Positions 34,513 to 46,260 are shown, numbered from the stretch's first letter. The stretch: DNA of 64,000 nt from Thinopyrum elongatum (GCA_011799875.1 CM022303.1:217092255-217156254), one strand, 5' to 3'. Program-made: numbers and translations. Notes: generated by a model from the letters alone, not told the origin.

Positions 34513-35330
34513 GGCCCGTTAATAGCCTACCATGTTTTGGGTCAAATTGAGGCCCATATCAGATCAGGCCCGTTCATAGCCTGTCGTGTTTTGGGCCAAA
34601 TTACGGCCCATATCGGATCAGGCCCGTTAACAGGCCACTATTCTTTTGGGCCCATTCTAAGACAGGTTTGTATTTCAGCCTGTTAAATGCCCGTTTACCA
34701 GTTCGGCCTGATAATAGTTTCGGCCTGTTAGCGGCCCGTGGTGCATCTGGAACGTTGTCGGCCCGGTTTAAATTTAGGCCATTTAACAGCCCATGCAGAA
34801 ACTGGGCTATTTCTTGTCCGAAGTAACTTTAGACCTCTTAACAGCCCGTAGTCTTCGTGGATAAATTTCAGCCCAACTGGCCTATCGGCCTATTAATGGC
34901 CCGTGTAACAGTTGGGCCTAATTACAGCCCGCGTTGAATCCGGCCTGCTTACAGCCCATCTGATAATGGCTCATGACACTTTTGGGCCTACGGCCCGCAT
35001 GGATACCGGCCTGCTTGAAGCCCATAATTTTATTTGGCCAAACAGGGCCCGAGATATATTTTGGCCTGTTAACGGCTCATCCTATTTGGGCCAAACATGG
35101 GCCTTAGGGAGTTTCGGCCTGTATTGGCCCGTTAATTTTTTGGCTCAACGCTAGCCCAATCTAGTTTTTAGCCTGCTAAAAGCCCATGGTATTCTCTGGC
35201 CCAGCTGGCCAGAACTTTACTCAGCCTGTTAAAGGCGGAAAACTACTATACGTTTAGTCCTGCTAATGGCCCAAGATGATTATAGGCCCACATTTTGGCC
35301 CATATGAATAACGGGCCGGCCTGAAGACCG
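34513..35330. repeat. Subterminal GGCCCGTTAA repeat array, 54-bp units at start
   Basis: GGCCCGTT starts at 34513, 34567 and 34621, two exact 54-bp periods with closely similar units. Beyond this the phrases GGCCCGTT, GGCCTGTTAA and AGCCCAT recur at irregular spacing to about 35330. This type of array is expected just inside CACTA ends. Confidence 0.8.
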
Positions 35331-35562
35331 ACAACATTGAGATCCATTGAACCTTCTGGCCTAAATTACAGCATACCGACCAAGAATAAACCTAGACTAT
35401 ACAATAAAGAAATTACGGCATATTACATCCACTGGGAATCAAAGTTCGCCACCGGTGATAATAAAGCGCAATGTGACCGAGGATTACATACACTGGGCAT
35501 CAAAGGTCACCACCAGTGCATATAAACGCGCCGACAAAAGAATATACAAAACTGAGAGCACT

Positions 35563-37522
35563 TTAGAAGGCATTAGGCCTGGCCGGGACGGGCACCGCAA
35601 GCAGCCGAACAAGCTGATGAGACCTCAGTTGTGTCAATGATAGATGCTCCATCCCTAGCTTTATAGCACCATAGCGCGCAAGGCAGTCCTCTGAGATCTT
35701 CATTGCATCTTTGACATCAAGTCGGAGCTGAGCTGAAGCAAGCCTTTCCGCTTTAAGTTGAGACTGAAGAAGTCGAACTGATTGAGGCAGCGACTGCACA
35801 GAGGTTGTCTCACAGTTGCTGGTGAGTAGCTTCAACCCACTGTCTCCATCAAGACAGGACCTTGGGGTCATCTCGCTCTCTTCAAGATGGTTTGGCTCAG
35901 TATCTTCCCTAAAGTTCTGCCTGGCATAAGAGATACGACTCTGAAAGAGAAAAAAGGAGACACATAACAGGTTTCACAATTATATAAGCAAATAAATGGA
36001 TCTGTTCTACATAACGAACATGTTTTTACAACTACAATTTAAAACTGGTAGTTGTTGCAAACATCCAATCAGATGTAAACACCAAAGTAAACAACAGTGG
36101 AGGAAATGATGCCTATCCAAATCTATACTAGAACAAAGTTTGAAGGCTTGAGAAGGATGAACTTACATTACATGTTAACACGGGCTGGACAAAGCCCTTC
36201 TCCATGTCGATGGAAGGATAATTCTATAAATTCCCCAAAGAAACTTCTTTATAAGCGTTGCCATTATTCTACATTTTGCAAAGAGTAAATATAGATCAAA
36301 TAATATTGGAAGAAATAGACGATAATGAAGCTCAGGTGCAGAGTGATGATACATAATCAAATAGCAATTAATTAAGTACAGCGTTACAAGGCAAAAGGTA
36401 TTGACAAGAGGAATGTAGACATCAACATGTGCAGTGGCATTGGCATTATTCAACATTTTGGTAAGAGTAAATATAGATATGATAATTTGGAGAAAGTGGA
36501 GGGCAGGGCAGATAAGATGCAGAGTAATGCTAGACAATCAACTATCTCGCAATGCAAGTACAGTAATACCACCACCGTCCGTTATTACTTGTCGCTCAAA
36601 TGGATGTATCTAGCACTATTAAGTTCTAAATACATCCAATTGATCAACAATTAATTCGATACAGAGGGAGTACATGACATCAGGTACTTACATGAGCAAT
36701 CCAAAACTTCATAACCATTGTGTTAATTCTACATTTATCTAAGACTAAATATAAATCTTATAATTTCGAGCAAAGGGAGGATAAAGAAGCGAACATTTAC
36801 AGTGATGCTACATAATCTAAAAGCAATGAGTGTAAGTATGCTGACAAAGGGCAAGAGGTACTGACAAGAGCAATGCAGTGCCCAGTATTGTTGTGAGATC
36901 CTATGATCCTTTGAGCACGGAGATTCGTCTAAAATTAGTTTTCATACAAGAGAGAAGGTAAGGCACATGCAGAAATTTAGGAGTTCAAATTTTGAATTGA
37001 TATCATAGACAGTACCTGACGCTGGGCTCTCTGCAGTTCTAATAGGGGTTTGGCCAGTGGAGTAGGGGTAAAGTGTGGTACAGTTGGGCCTATGTTTTCT
37101 GTGGCTGCTGATCTATCTGATTTAACAGGTATCACTACCTTTTCCAAATACCTAGTTTGTACTCCTTGAGGATCTGCACTCACCCTCTTCCTTTTGGACA
37201 TCTATTATGAAAGAACAACATTTGACTGGAAAAACATAGTATGATGACACATGGAATAGGTACAGAAAATGGATAGGTATGGCATCTACTCATATATGAT
37301 GCTTAAACTAAGCAGATGGTGGTGTAACAAAGTAGAAGTAATGCAAGAGGTCATATGCAAGATATGTGCGACCAATACAACCTTGCCAAGTTAGAGCAAG
37401 CACCTTGATGGGTGAATAAGACAGGCCATCGTCCACCATGCCAAGTTTGTTAGCCAGTGGATTGTTCCGCAATATTCCTCTTGTGCGCCCATTCTCATAT
37501 ACATTTTGATCATGTTCAATAC
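35563..37522 (-). CDS. Multi-exon gene B of CACTA element, unknown function
   Basis: Three minus-strand exons with good splice sites join in one frame. They are 37404-37522 (GIEHDQNVYENGRTRG, conserved-looking LANKLGM), 37016-37201 (starts ATGTCCAAAAGG, giving the basic SKRKRV, a likely nuclear signal) and 35563-35940, ending with TAA. The last exon is helix-rich with a probable coiled coil (LLQSQLKAERLASAQLRLDV). There are no stops inside these exons. A possible Pro/Ser-rich first exon lies at 40166-40550, but its link is unproved. I do not recognise the family; a DNA-binding or accessory transposition protein is an inference from place and charge. Confidence 0.5.
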
Positions 37523-38902
37523 CTAGCATGCATGAAAACATAAAAACAAGTGAGATTATCTTTGTAATGCAGAAGTGATTCTAATCCAATACTGCCTCCT
37601 TGTAAACCCCTTTGTGCTATCTCTGCAATTCTTCTGAGAGATGCCATGCATGCTGTAATTTGGTGTGTGCATTAATATAATGTGGCCTACTACTCAAAAT
37701 ATGAGAGCTCCAAAAGTGATGATACTTTGCAGATGACAGCTTCAACATATAGTAAAGAAGAACAAGTCAACCTGACCTGACAGATTCAAAACATACTAAG
37801 GGAGAACAACTCGACCTGACCAGTCGACTGCAAATGTCTCTGCTACTCTTCCCAACAAGGAACATACTTATCAAAGAAGAGAAGAGGATCATGTTAAAGA
37901 AGAGCAGAAGAGCAAGCCGATTGAAGATATTACAAGTCTTTCTATACAATGTCTGTTGCCCACCCATAATGAACCAGAGCACACAGAGAAATACTATTCC
38001 TTCCGGTCTCTCCATATGTGGATCACATGCATTTCGAAACTGAAGTAGGAACATTTAGCTGACCAATTAAACATGTCTCAGTTTTACTAATATCAGCATA
38101 ATATCAGATTCGAATTTGTACAACTAAGCTTGTTTAGCTCGATGGGTGGAGCAGTGCTATTACGACACGAACCACGTAGGCTGATCGTGGTCATCATAAA
38201 ATGGGGAAACCGTAAGCATGATGAGTATAGTTGACCGTGGCAGTGGGATGGCAGATCTGAAGCTGCAAACCGCGCAAAGGGTAGTTAGCAACCGATGTTT
38301 GCTTTGAAATAACAACTAAGATTTGGTATGGACAAGAAAGTACAGTCAACAAGTGACAAAGAAATGCAATTCTGCTGTCTCTCTATATGTCGCGACATGC
38401 ATTTGGAAACTCAAGTGGGACCTTTAGCTAACCAATTAAATGTGTCTATTAACTAATATCAGTATCATATCACAATCATATTTGAACAACTAAGCTTTGG
38501 AATTATGAGTGCTGTGTTGTTTAGCTTCAAGGGTGGAGTACTGCTAGTATGACAGAAAGTACCTACGCAGATCATAGTAGAGTAGATAAAAGGGGAAAAC
38601 CCTAAGCATCAAGAGTAAAATCAGGAAAGTGGAACTAGCTGGACCATATGGGCTTGTATTGCCGGTACGGCAAGAAAGGGTTCGAAAAGGCTTCGGCCCC
38701 AAAAGGGGCAGCTCTATTCAACTAAAGGCACAATACTGTTACTATCAGTCTAGACTATCAAAGACGACATAGCTCCCAGCATTTCCCGGATATTATGGCA
38801 GACCATCTAGAATCGTTGAAAGCATCCATCTGAAGCTACCCAATAGACCTGTCGACTGTAAATGTACCTGCTCCACTTCCCGACAAGGAACATACTGTAC
38901 TA

Positions 38903-39162
38903 CTCCCTCCGTTCTTAAATATAAATCTCTTAGAGATTTGAATGCGGACTACATATGGAGAAAAATGAGTGAATGTATACTCTAAAATATGTCCATATAC
39001 ATCCGTATGTAGTTCTTATTGGAATATCTAAAAAGACTTATATTTTACCGAAAAAGGCTTTCGCCCCGCTTTATAAATAAAGCAACGATGAACAACACCC
39101 GGTACAAACGCACGCCACCACAACACACGCACGCACCCAACGTAGTTTAGGAACGGAGGAAG
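38903..39162. mobile_element. Stowaway-like MITE, TSD TA
   Basis: It begins CTCCCTCCGTTC and ends GAACGGAGGAAG, with TA on both sides, as in Mariner/Stowaway MITEs of grasses. Its right half contains an unrelated-looking stretch at about 39050-39140 starting CCGAAAAAGGCTTTCGCC, which may be a further small insertion. Confidence 0.82.
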
Positions 39163-39273
39163 TAATATACATATTAAGAAGAACAGAAGAGGAACATGAT
39201 AACAAAGCGCAAGTAGATTTCTCTACTTTTTTTCTCTACTCTTATACTCTTATCTCTATCTCTCTATCTCTAC

Positions 39274-39503
39274 TCTCTACTCTTATAAAAAGCAGAGTTG
39301 GTGATGATGGTGTGCCTGCCATCCTGAAATATAGGCCATCTGATCTATATCTAACGGATAGGAAGGAAACTATGACAATTTACCCACACTCCTCTCCACA
39401 TTTGCAGATAAGGCCTTCCCTCGTTCATCCTTTTCTCCCACAAGATAAACTATTCATACAAATGCATCTTGATGTTCCATGCAACGCACGGGCATCTTGC
39501 TAG
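39274..39503 (+). mobile_element. Small non-autonomous Helitron
   Basis: It begins near TCTCTACTCTTATAAAAAGC and ends ...GCATCTTGCTAG followed by T, with an imperfect hairpin (CATGCAACGCACG) about 10 bp before the end. The neighbouring uninterrupted copy of the host repeat (about 37900-37950) shows the site without the insertion. It is closely related to the Helitron at 46556-46987. Confidence 0.8.
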
Positions 39504-40165
39504 TTAGATAATACAATGTGTGTTCCCCACCCATGATGAACCAGAGCGCACAGAGAAATGCAAATCCCTGCTGTCTCTCTATATGTGGCGCCAGTGGCGG
39601 AGCTACATAAGAACAAAACAATGCCATGGCCCGCCCAGCCCTAGTCCAATATACAAAGGAGTGAAGGTAAATTTGTACCAAAATTTGGGATCCCCTATAG
39701 CCTAAGCCATCTGGCCCGCCCAATATTTTAACTATAGCTCCGCCAGTGTGTGGTGCACATGCTTTTCGAAACGAATATAGGAACATTAGGTGACCAATTA
39801 AACGTTCTCTATTTTAGTAATATGAGCATCATATCATATTCGTATTTCAACAACTAAGCTTTGGAATTATGAGTGGCATGTTGTTTTGCTTGATGGGTTG
39901 AGGTCTTGAGGAGCAGTGCTAGCACGACACGAAGCACCTACGATGATGGTAGTGAATATAAAGGGGGAAAACCATAAGCTTTACGAGTATAGTGACCGTG
40001 CCATGGCGGTTCTGAAGGTGCAAACCGGACAAAGGCTACTTCGCAACCAATGTTTGCTTTCAACTAGCCATTACGATTTTGTACGGACAAGAAAAGTACA
40101 GTAAACAAGTTAGATCTATTTTCCGGGTGAGATCAATAACTTAAGCAAATATGAAAGAGTACCAC

Positions 40166-40550
40166 CTCTCTTGCGACGCCGTGTAGGCCCCTGCTGATAC
40201 GTTGAGGGTGCTGCGGGTGCGATGGCTGTCGGCGGCACGGAAGAAGACTTTAGACGACAGACGGCCGGGTCAGGGGATAAGTCCTGTTGCCGTGGACGAG
40301 GCGGTCGTAGGAGCGGCAACAACAAGGTGGATGACGGCGCCGATGAAGCGAGAGGACGCGATGAAAGGATCCTGGTCCGGCACCGTGGATGAGAGACGTC
40401 CATCTCTTGCAGTGGACGATGGGGTAGGGGTAGCGGCTCCGGCAAGGTGGAGGATGGGGTGGCGGAAGGAGGAGGCTGGCCGCAGTGGGGAGGTTGTTGT
40501 GACGCCGACAGTGTAAGAATGGGGAAATGGAGGGGGAGGGGGGATCTCAA
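40166..40550 (-). other. GC-rich Pro/Ser-rich possible first exon
   Basis: A minus-strand frame from 40550 codes for a Pro/Ser/Leu/Arg-rich sequence and meets a GAGAG|GTGGTA donor-like site at 40166. The plus strand shows the CCGGYRCNGTGGAYGA-type phrase also seen at 43830-44200, suggesting this is the same kind of first exon. Being low complexity, it may not code for protein. Confidence 0.3.
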
Positions 40551-40619
40551 ACTTTGGGACGCACTTGTCTGAAATGTGGGAAAGTTATGAACTTATCCCC
40601 CGTTTAAAATTTCGGACAT

Positions 40620-41110
40620 CACGTCGGTTGGGGATAGGACGGTAATCTCGCATCTCCCCAATATTTGCCGGTAGCAATTTCGGGCGAGGAGAGGGTGTTT
40701 TGCCACCCACGGTTGGCGCCCACGGTGTATGAACATGGCTGACAGGTAGGGCGGTTGTGTCACGTCTGAGGGAAGTTACACATCTGTCCCTATTTAAAAT
40801 ATTTGCCTACATCGATTTCGGATGAGGAGAGTTTGTTTTGCCGCCCACTGTGTATGAATGGGGAAATGGAGGGAGAGACACATGTCTTTCGGACGAGCTT
40901 GAATCAAATGTGTTTTGCCGCCCACATTTGGCGCCCACCGTGTCTGAATGGGCTCAGAGGCGGTCGTGTCACGTCTGATTGAAGTTACTAGTCTACCCCT
41001 ATCGATAGCAGTGGAAATCGGGTCGATTAGGATGTGAAGTGTCAGGGGTAGACAGTAATTTCCATCTCGCAAACACTTGCTTCAGGCAGCCTTTCACAAA
41101 TGATAGTGGG
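40620..41110. repeat. Repeats around GTTTTGCCRCCCAC
   Basis: TGTTTTGCC(A/G)CCCAC occurs near 40698, 40833 and 40910, with a shorter TGTTTTGCCGC at 41111. TTGGCGCCCAC follows two of them and GTGTCACGTCTGA occurs at 40757 and 40967. These lie upstream of the candidate first exon at 40166-40550 (minus strand), so they could be promoter repeats. 41111-41535 holds AT-rich sequence with nothing I can support. Confidence 0.6.
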
Positions 41111-41535
41111 TGTTTTGCCGCTTCGTTCAAAATTTGGGATAATTAGCATTCACGTTTACCCTGGGCCCTGGCAACAAAATTCAAATCCAATTTGTATTCG
41201 ATTACGAATATCCATACATCATTCTATGTTTTGTTATTTATTTCTTCAAAACCACGACAAAGATTTATTCCACCTTTATATATGAATATGATTTAGAAAT
41301 GCCATGATCTTTGAACTCAGTAGGTTGGATACACTTTGAGTCAAACAGTTATTTCATCCAATACAATATGCTCACACGAAAAATAGTTCACCTTATGTCA
41401 ATCATACAAGTACTGAGGATTACCTCGCCTAAAAAATTCAGATCATTACAACACATGGACAACATAGGGGGTCTTACAACATAATCCATTCAGAGACATG
41501 ACACAACATGCAAGTATAATAATCTAATGACAATT

Positions 41536-43749
41536 TCAACTGGTATCTAAAGAAGAACTGGGATTACCCTGGGCTTCAGATAGCAGAAGCAGCAGGACCT
41601 CCTCTGTCTTCAAATGCAACATTCTTACTTCCTCCAATTCTTGGGTTGCTTGCATAATGCGTGCAGCTAATTGCATAATTTCTAGCCTCAAGATCGAGAT
41701 TACCTCATTCATGGCAGCCACACCATCTCTTTCTGCCTCTAGTAGAGCCTCAAGAACTATAATATATGTGCTCAGACTGCTCTCCGGCGGTGTTGCCTCT
41801 GAACTGCTACCATCTGGTAACATGGATGGCGCACTGCTTCCACAAATAGATTCTGGGGTTGTACATTGTGTCCTAGTGTGAACAGCATCCTGAAAGGTTT
41901 CCGCTAGACATAAGTAAGAGATAGTTATCGCATGATCCAGGCAGTAAGCTTACATGGTAAACGACATACGAATTATTGCCGAGCATGGCAAGCTATATTT
42001 AAATGGTTCGAAGTAGCATCAGCCGAAAAGAAATTAAAATGGTAAGATGAAACTAGGGATGTAAGTGGCAAATAAACGGCATCCGCCAGTCCCATCTAGT
42101 TAGTTTTTGCTAGCTCCCTAGTTCATTTTCCTCAAAAAACAAAAACTCTTTTGAACTATCATACCACTAGTGGACTTTAATCGGGATTAAACGGGACCCA
42201 GTTGACATCCCTAGTTGAAAGGGAGTGTACCACCACTATATTTAAGTTGCCAAGGCATCTAAGCAGTTGAAATAATCTGAGAAAGCACTTAACAGTGTGG
42301 CCTCATATAAACTACGAAGACAGTCTTGTGATGAAGTTCATAGGAAAAGTTAAGGAGTCAAATGAACTAGGCATGCATTTCTTTACGATAGTCCAACAGG
42401 CACTGCTGACATATTGGCCAACTCAGGTATAGCCTGACAAGTAACAAACAAGCATTTGAATCAAGCAATATAGCAAAGCAGACAACTGAACTATTTGTAA
42501 TTCTGTAGGATTACAGGTTGAGGGCACAAGCCAAGAAAGCAGCCCACATGCATTACATTTCACATGTACTAAAACACACTGGCTTACCATATGTTGCGGT
42601 GAAGCCTCGCTGCTGTTGCAATGTTCTTTGAAGATATTGTCAGCATCCCATGGTTGCAAATCTAGTTGTTGTAGTTTATTCTGCACCCTCTATTTAGGTA
42701 AAATTAATTTTAATCGCATGCACTGGTTCGAATTGATCATCAATGGTTCATCTAAACTAATGAAAGAAGGGTGTGTGCTTACACGACAATATATGTGCTT
42801 CACTCTATTTTTATGCTTGTTTGAGGTGCCAGCCCCAAAAGAACAAATATTTTGCTTGATGGGGTTGGCAGCTCCATAATTAATAGAAGCATCAAATTAG
42901 TCATGCAACCTGGGAAGATCAAGAATGCACAAAAAAGTAGGGTCTGTTTGGTTGGAGACTAGCGTGGCCAAGCCAAAGTGTGGCCAGCCACACAAGTGTG
43001 GCTGAGAAATTGGACGCCAAACTTTGGCCAAAGTTGGCAAATAAATGTCTCTATGACAAGTGGGCCATAGGGGCAATAAAGTGTGGCAAAAACCAAACAC
43101 ATGCCAACTAAACTGTGGCTGCCAAACTTTGGCTTCGCAAACTATGGCTGGGAACCAAACAGCCCCGTAATGAACAGAGGCTCGGGGCAGTGATGTAATA
43201 GCTAGCATCAGAAAATGTAGGGTAAAACGAACAAAAAGCAGTGAAACCACATGCTAGTTTGCTGATGTGTAATTAAGCATAGAGAACATGAAGCAGTCTG
43301 ATGGAACCAACAGGTGGCATCAAAACAACACCATTATCATAAATATAGCATGCAAGAAGTAAAATAGTAGGCAGTGATATCTAGGAAGTACAGTAATACT
43401 TAGGACAAAACTAAAGCATTGTAACTATATGTGCACTGGTTTGTAATTTAGCACATGTAACATGTTCACTGCCAGAAGTATGGCCCTACAGGTGCAAGCA
43501 GAATAACGCGTCTCATGAAAAATTGAATGATGCCCTAAAGAAATTCAAAGGTGCAGTGCTTATGCTAAGAAAGTGAATGTAGGCGCCGGCCGTTGGATAA
43601 TAGTACCTGATTCTCGGCGGCGTATGGGTATCGTTGTCGTACTTGATAGCTAAGGATCGTCGATGGTGCTCGTGTTGCGGTTGAGTTTGGGCCGGCTGTC
43701 GCCGTTGCTGAAGCGGCTCCGGTGCTTCGGTTGCGGCGCCTGTCGACAT
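41536..43749 (-). CDS. Multi-exon gene A of CACTA element, coiled-coil protein of unknown function
   Basis: Minus-strand exons 43607 to about 43742, 42588-42680 and 41536-41889 have AG/GT borders and join in one open frame ending with TGA at 41536. The middle exon reads NKLQQLDLQPWDADNIF. The last exon contains a long helical, probably coiled-coil stretch (VLEALLEAERDGVAAMNEVI and onward) and an acidic leucine-rich end. A possible first exon in the GC-rich block 43829-44330 does not join cleanly in phase, so the start is unknown. The arrangement resembles gene B (GC-rich first exon, short middle exons, coiled-coil last exon). I do not recognise the family. A MITE sits in the intron at 42940-43166. 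Confidence 0.45.
42940..43166. mobile_element. MITE with GGGTCTGTTTGGTT ends, TSD GTA
   Basis: The left end GGGTCTGTTTGGTTGG and the inverted right end (GGGGCTGTTTGGTTCCC on the other strand) match at most positions. GTA flanks both sides (42937-42939, 43167-43169). The 3-bp duplication suits PIF/Harbinger, but it is not the usual TWA, so the superfamily is uncertain. Inside are repeated GTGTGGC and TTTGGC phrases. Confidence 0.7.
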
Positions 43750-43829
43750 ACAAGAAAGCTCATCTGTGGTAAGTGAACAGTTCCACGATAAAGAAGAGAA
43801 AAACCGAAGGAGTACAAATCGAAATAACC

Positions 43830-44200
43830 TGATGAGGCTGTGGCGTCAGTAAAGCAGGGCCGGTGGAGTTGAATATGGCGTCCGTGGAGTGGGTCCGGTG
43901 CAGTGGACGAAGGCGTCGGCGAAGCACATCTGGCGTGGTGTACAGTGCTTTTGGTGAGGCGGATCTGTTGCGGCGGACGAGGGCTTGTATGAAGGGCCAG
44001 CGATGGGGCGGATGAGGGAGTCAGTGAAGGGCCTACACTGTGGTGGATGAGGGTGCCGGTGAAGTAGATCCGGTGCGGTGGACCATGATGGCTGTCAAGG
44101 AGATCTGGAGCAGTGGACAAGCCAGTCGCTGAAGCGGCTCCGGTGAAGTGGTGAGTTGGCAGTTGGGGGTTCCAAGGTGCGGAAGGTAGATCCGGTGGGG
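43830..44200. repeat. Minisatellite-like array around CCGGTGCRGTGGAC
   Basis: Phrases such as CCGGTGCAGTGGACGA, CTGTTGCGGCGGACGAGG, CCGGTGCGGTGGACCA and GGAGCAGTGGACAAG recur every 35-65 bp, each followed by GGCGTCGG/GTGAAG-type sequence. It overlaps the possible first exon of gene A, where it would give a repetitive Pro/Thr/Ser/His-rich protein on the minus strand. Confidence 0.65.
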
Positions 44201-45019
44201 TGTGAGGTCCACCGCTGCGGCGGAGGACTAGATTCGGCGGCTTGGCGTGGTTGGGGGGAGGGGAGGGGAAGGGGAGGGGCTCTGGGGAAGAATGTTGGGG
44301 GCAAAGAGGGGAAAACAATGGAGTTACCAAAGCAGCCCTTTTCCGTTCATGTGGTAGGGGTAAAACAGGAATATCCCAGGGCTAAACTTTCGGGCGCGAG
44401 ATATTTCGATGTGAGCGGGGAGTTTGAAAGCTTTTGGCGCCTGAAATTAAGTGTTCTGCTCTTGTACGGCCGACTATGATATCATGGCCGAGAATTTCTT
44501 TGCTTTGCACGCAAAAAAAAGTGCAAGTTTCGAAAATCAATGTCTCCAACTCGAAACTTAGATTGTCCATTCAATTCAAATATGGATCATTGAGCTAGTG
44601 CAAGCAAATACCATCATATGGTCCAATTCAAATGAAATTCCAAATGTGTTTATCCTAAATATGATGACAAAAGAAAAAATGTGTATGTGTATGAATAAAG
44701 TGGATGATTATAAAGTTTGAACATGCCCGTATGTGTATATCTCTAGGTTTGATATATGAATTTGAACTCACGAAATCCCGGCTTAAAAATGTACCTCCGT
44801 TTAAATGAATTACAAAAGCTAATGATGGACTCGAATTCCAAAATTCCAATCTTAGGTTTGTAATTCTGGTACTTCAAAGTATATCACGCATGTTCAAAAG
44901 TATCGTTATCTCATAGTCCAAACTGTGAAACAATTGAATCAACCATGAGTGCCACACTTTGACCATATATATCTCAATTACGCTAAAGTCTCTCAAATAT
45001 AGACACCTCACTCTTTATC

Positions 45020-46260
45020 TGAAGCACCCCCCCACCCCGTCCCCCCCCCACACACACAAGTCGTTCTCTCCCCCGGACACGAACACACACAGCACATTTA
45101 CACCCCCCTCTCTTCTAAAGTCCGGACCCCAATATAACTAGGTCTCTATCACTTTGTCTCTCGGGCATGCACACATCTCTTCCCCCACTCTCTAGGTCTC
45201 CCAGCATCTCTCTTTCCCAAGCACATGCACTATATAGAGTGTATCTTTCCCATACACACAAAATGTCGCCCCCAAACATCTATCTCCCTAGTTATGTGGT
45301 TCTCGCACACTCACCTCAAACACCACCCCCACTGCAAACAAGCACACTTTGTCTCCTTGTGCACCACTCTCCTCTTTCTATCTCTCCCACATGCGGACCC
45401 GCCCCAGCTCCTTCCCTATATACATATATGTCGTGACTCTTTCCATAGCTCCCTAATGTATCATCGTTCTCAATCTCGCACGTTATTCTCTACACCATCT
45501 ATTCTAGATCTCTCATGAAGTCCCTATCACACACACGATGACTCGCTTCCCTTGCGTCTCCGTACATAGGCCAGTTTCGAACAACATCAATATTGTCTCC
45601 CTATCTATACGCCACTTCTGCACTCAAACGACCCCTCTCTCTCTCTCTCTCCCTCGCTAGCTCTCTCTCTCGCTCTCACACCCCTCTCCCACACACACTC
45701 GATGTCTCTTCCAAATAGTCCGCTCCCCACCCGCACCCATGCTATCCCGCTACTACACATGCCTTTGTCTCTCTTTGACACACATGTCACACCATTCCCC
45801 CTTCCCTATACTAGGTTTACATCATTGGTGGTCTCTCTTCTCCACATACACACACTCCCTCTCACACACACACGTGCGCACAAACACACACAGACACGGA
45901 CAAACACCCATCTATCTGGATCCTTCTTTTAAGACACACACCCTTGCATATTCTCTCCAGCTCTAGGTATATATGTATATGCCCCCCCCCCCCGCCCCTC
46001 TCTAGCTCAGATGCACACCAAAATTCTCCATCTCTCTAACTCACACTTCTCTCCCCATGTCCGCATGTGTATCTCACACACTCACTCTTTGATTATGTCT
46101 ATGTGTCTCCACGTTACACAACACAAAGCCCCATGCACATGTCTCTCTCTATCCTCCACACACAGAGACACAAAGAATCTCTTATCATTGCCTCAGTCTC
46201 TACACATATCACACACGCACGCTGTCTCTCTCTCGCACACACGCTCAACAAAGGTTTTCT
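45020..46260. repeat. CT/CA-rich, G-poor low-complexity tract
   Basis: About 1.2 kb is made mainly of degenerate CTCTCT and CACACA phrases with C-runs (45029-45050, 45981-45991) and few G. Long ORFs across it are products of composition, rich in His, Thr, Ser, Leu and Pro, and are not supported as genes. The flanks 44480-45020 and 46260-46555 are ordinary AT-rich sequence in which I see nothing else. Confidence 0.85.

Larger units (their letters stand above)
37824..40110. repeat. Three diverged copies of a ~0.4-0.6 kb repeat
   Basis: A unit starting GTCGACTGCAAATG at 37824 recurs at 38853. A following segment (AGAGAAAT...CCAATTAAA...AACTAAGCTT...GGGGAAAACC) occurs at about 37998-38330, 38363-38630 and 39557-40110. 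The third copy is interrupted by a MITE (38903-39162) and a Helitron (39274-39503). The copies read in the same direction. Confidence 0.8.
34006..44480 (-). mobile_element. CACTA-type element, left end clear, right end not found
   Basis: CACTACAAATAATACAC at 34006 is a CACTA-superfamily terminus, preceded by ATA, which would be its 3-bp target duplication. Inside it come subterminal sequences with TGTCAT and GTCATAG motifs, a GGCCCGTTAA-rich array to about 35330, then minus-strand multi-exon genes to about 44330. The matching inverted end (ending GTAGTG, then ATA) is not visible in the window, so the right limit given is only where recognisable gene structure ends. The stretches 35941-37015 and 37523-37823 hold AT-rich introns with a short repeat around AGAGTAAATATAGAT (36278, 36460). 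Confidence 0.6.

Noticed and set aside
40202..40516. 104-codon plus-strand ORF
   Set aside because: Low-complexity GC-rich repeat. The minus-strand reading has donor-like borders and is the better, still weak, candidate.
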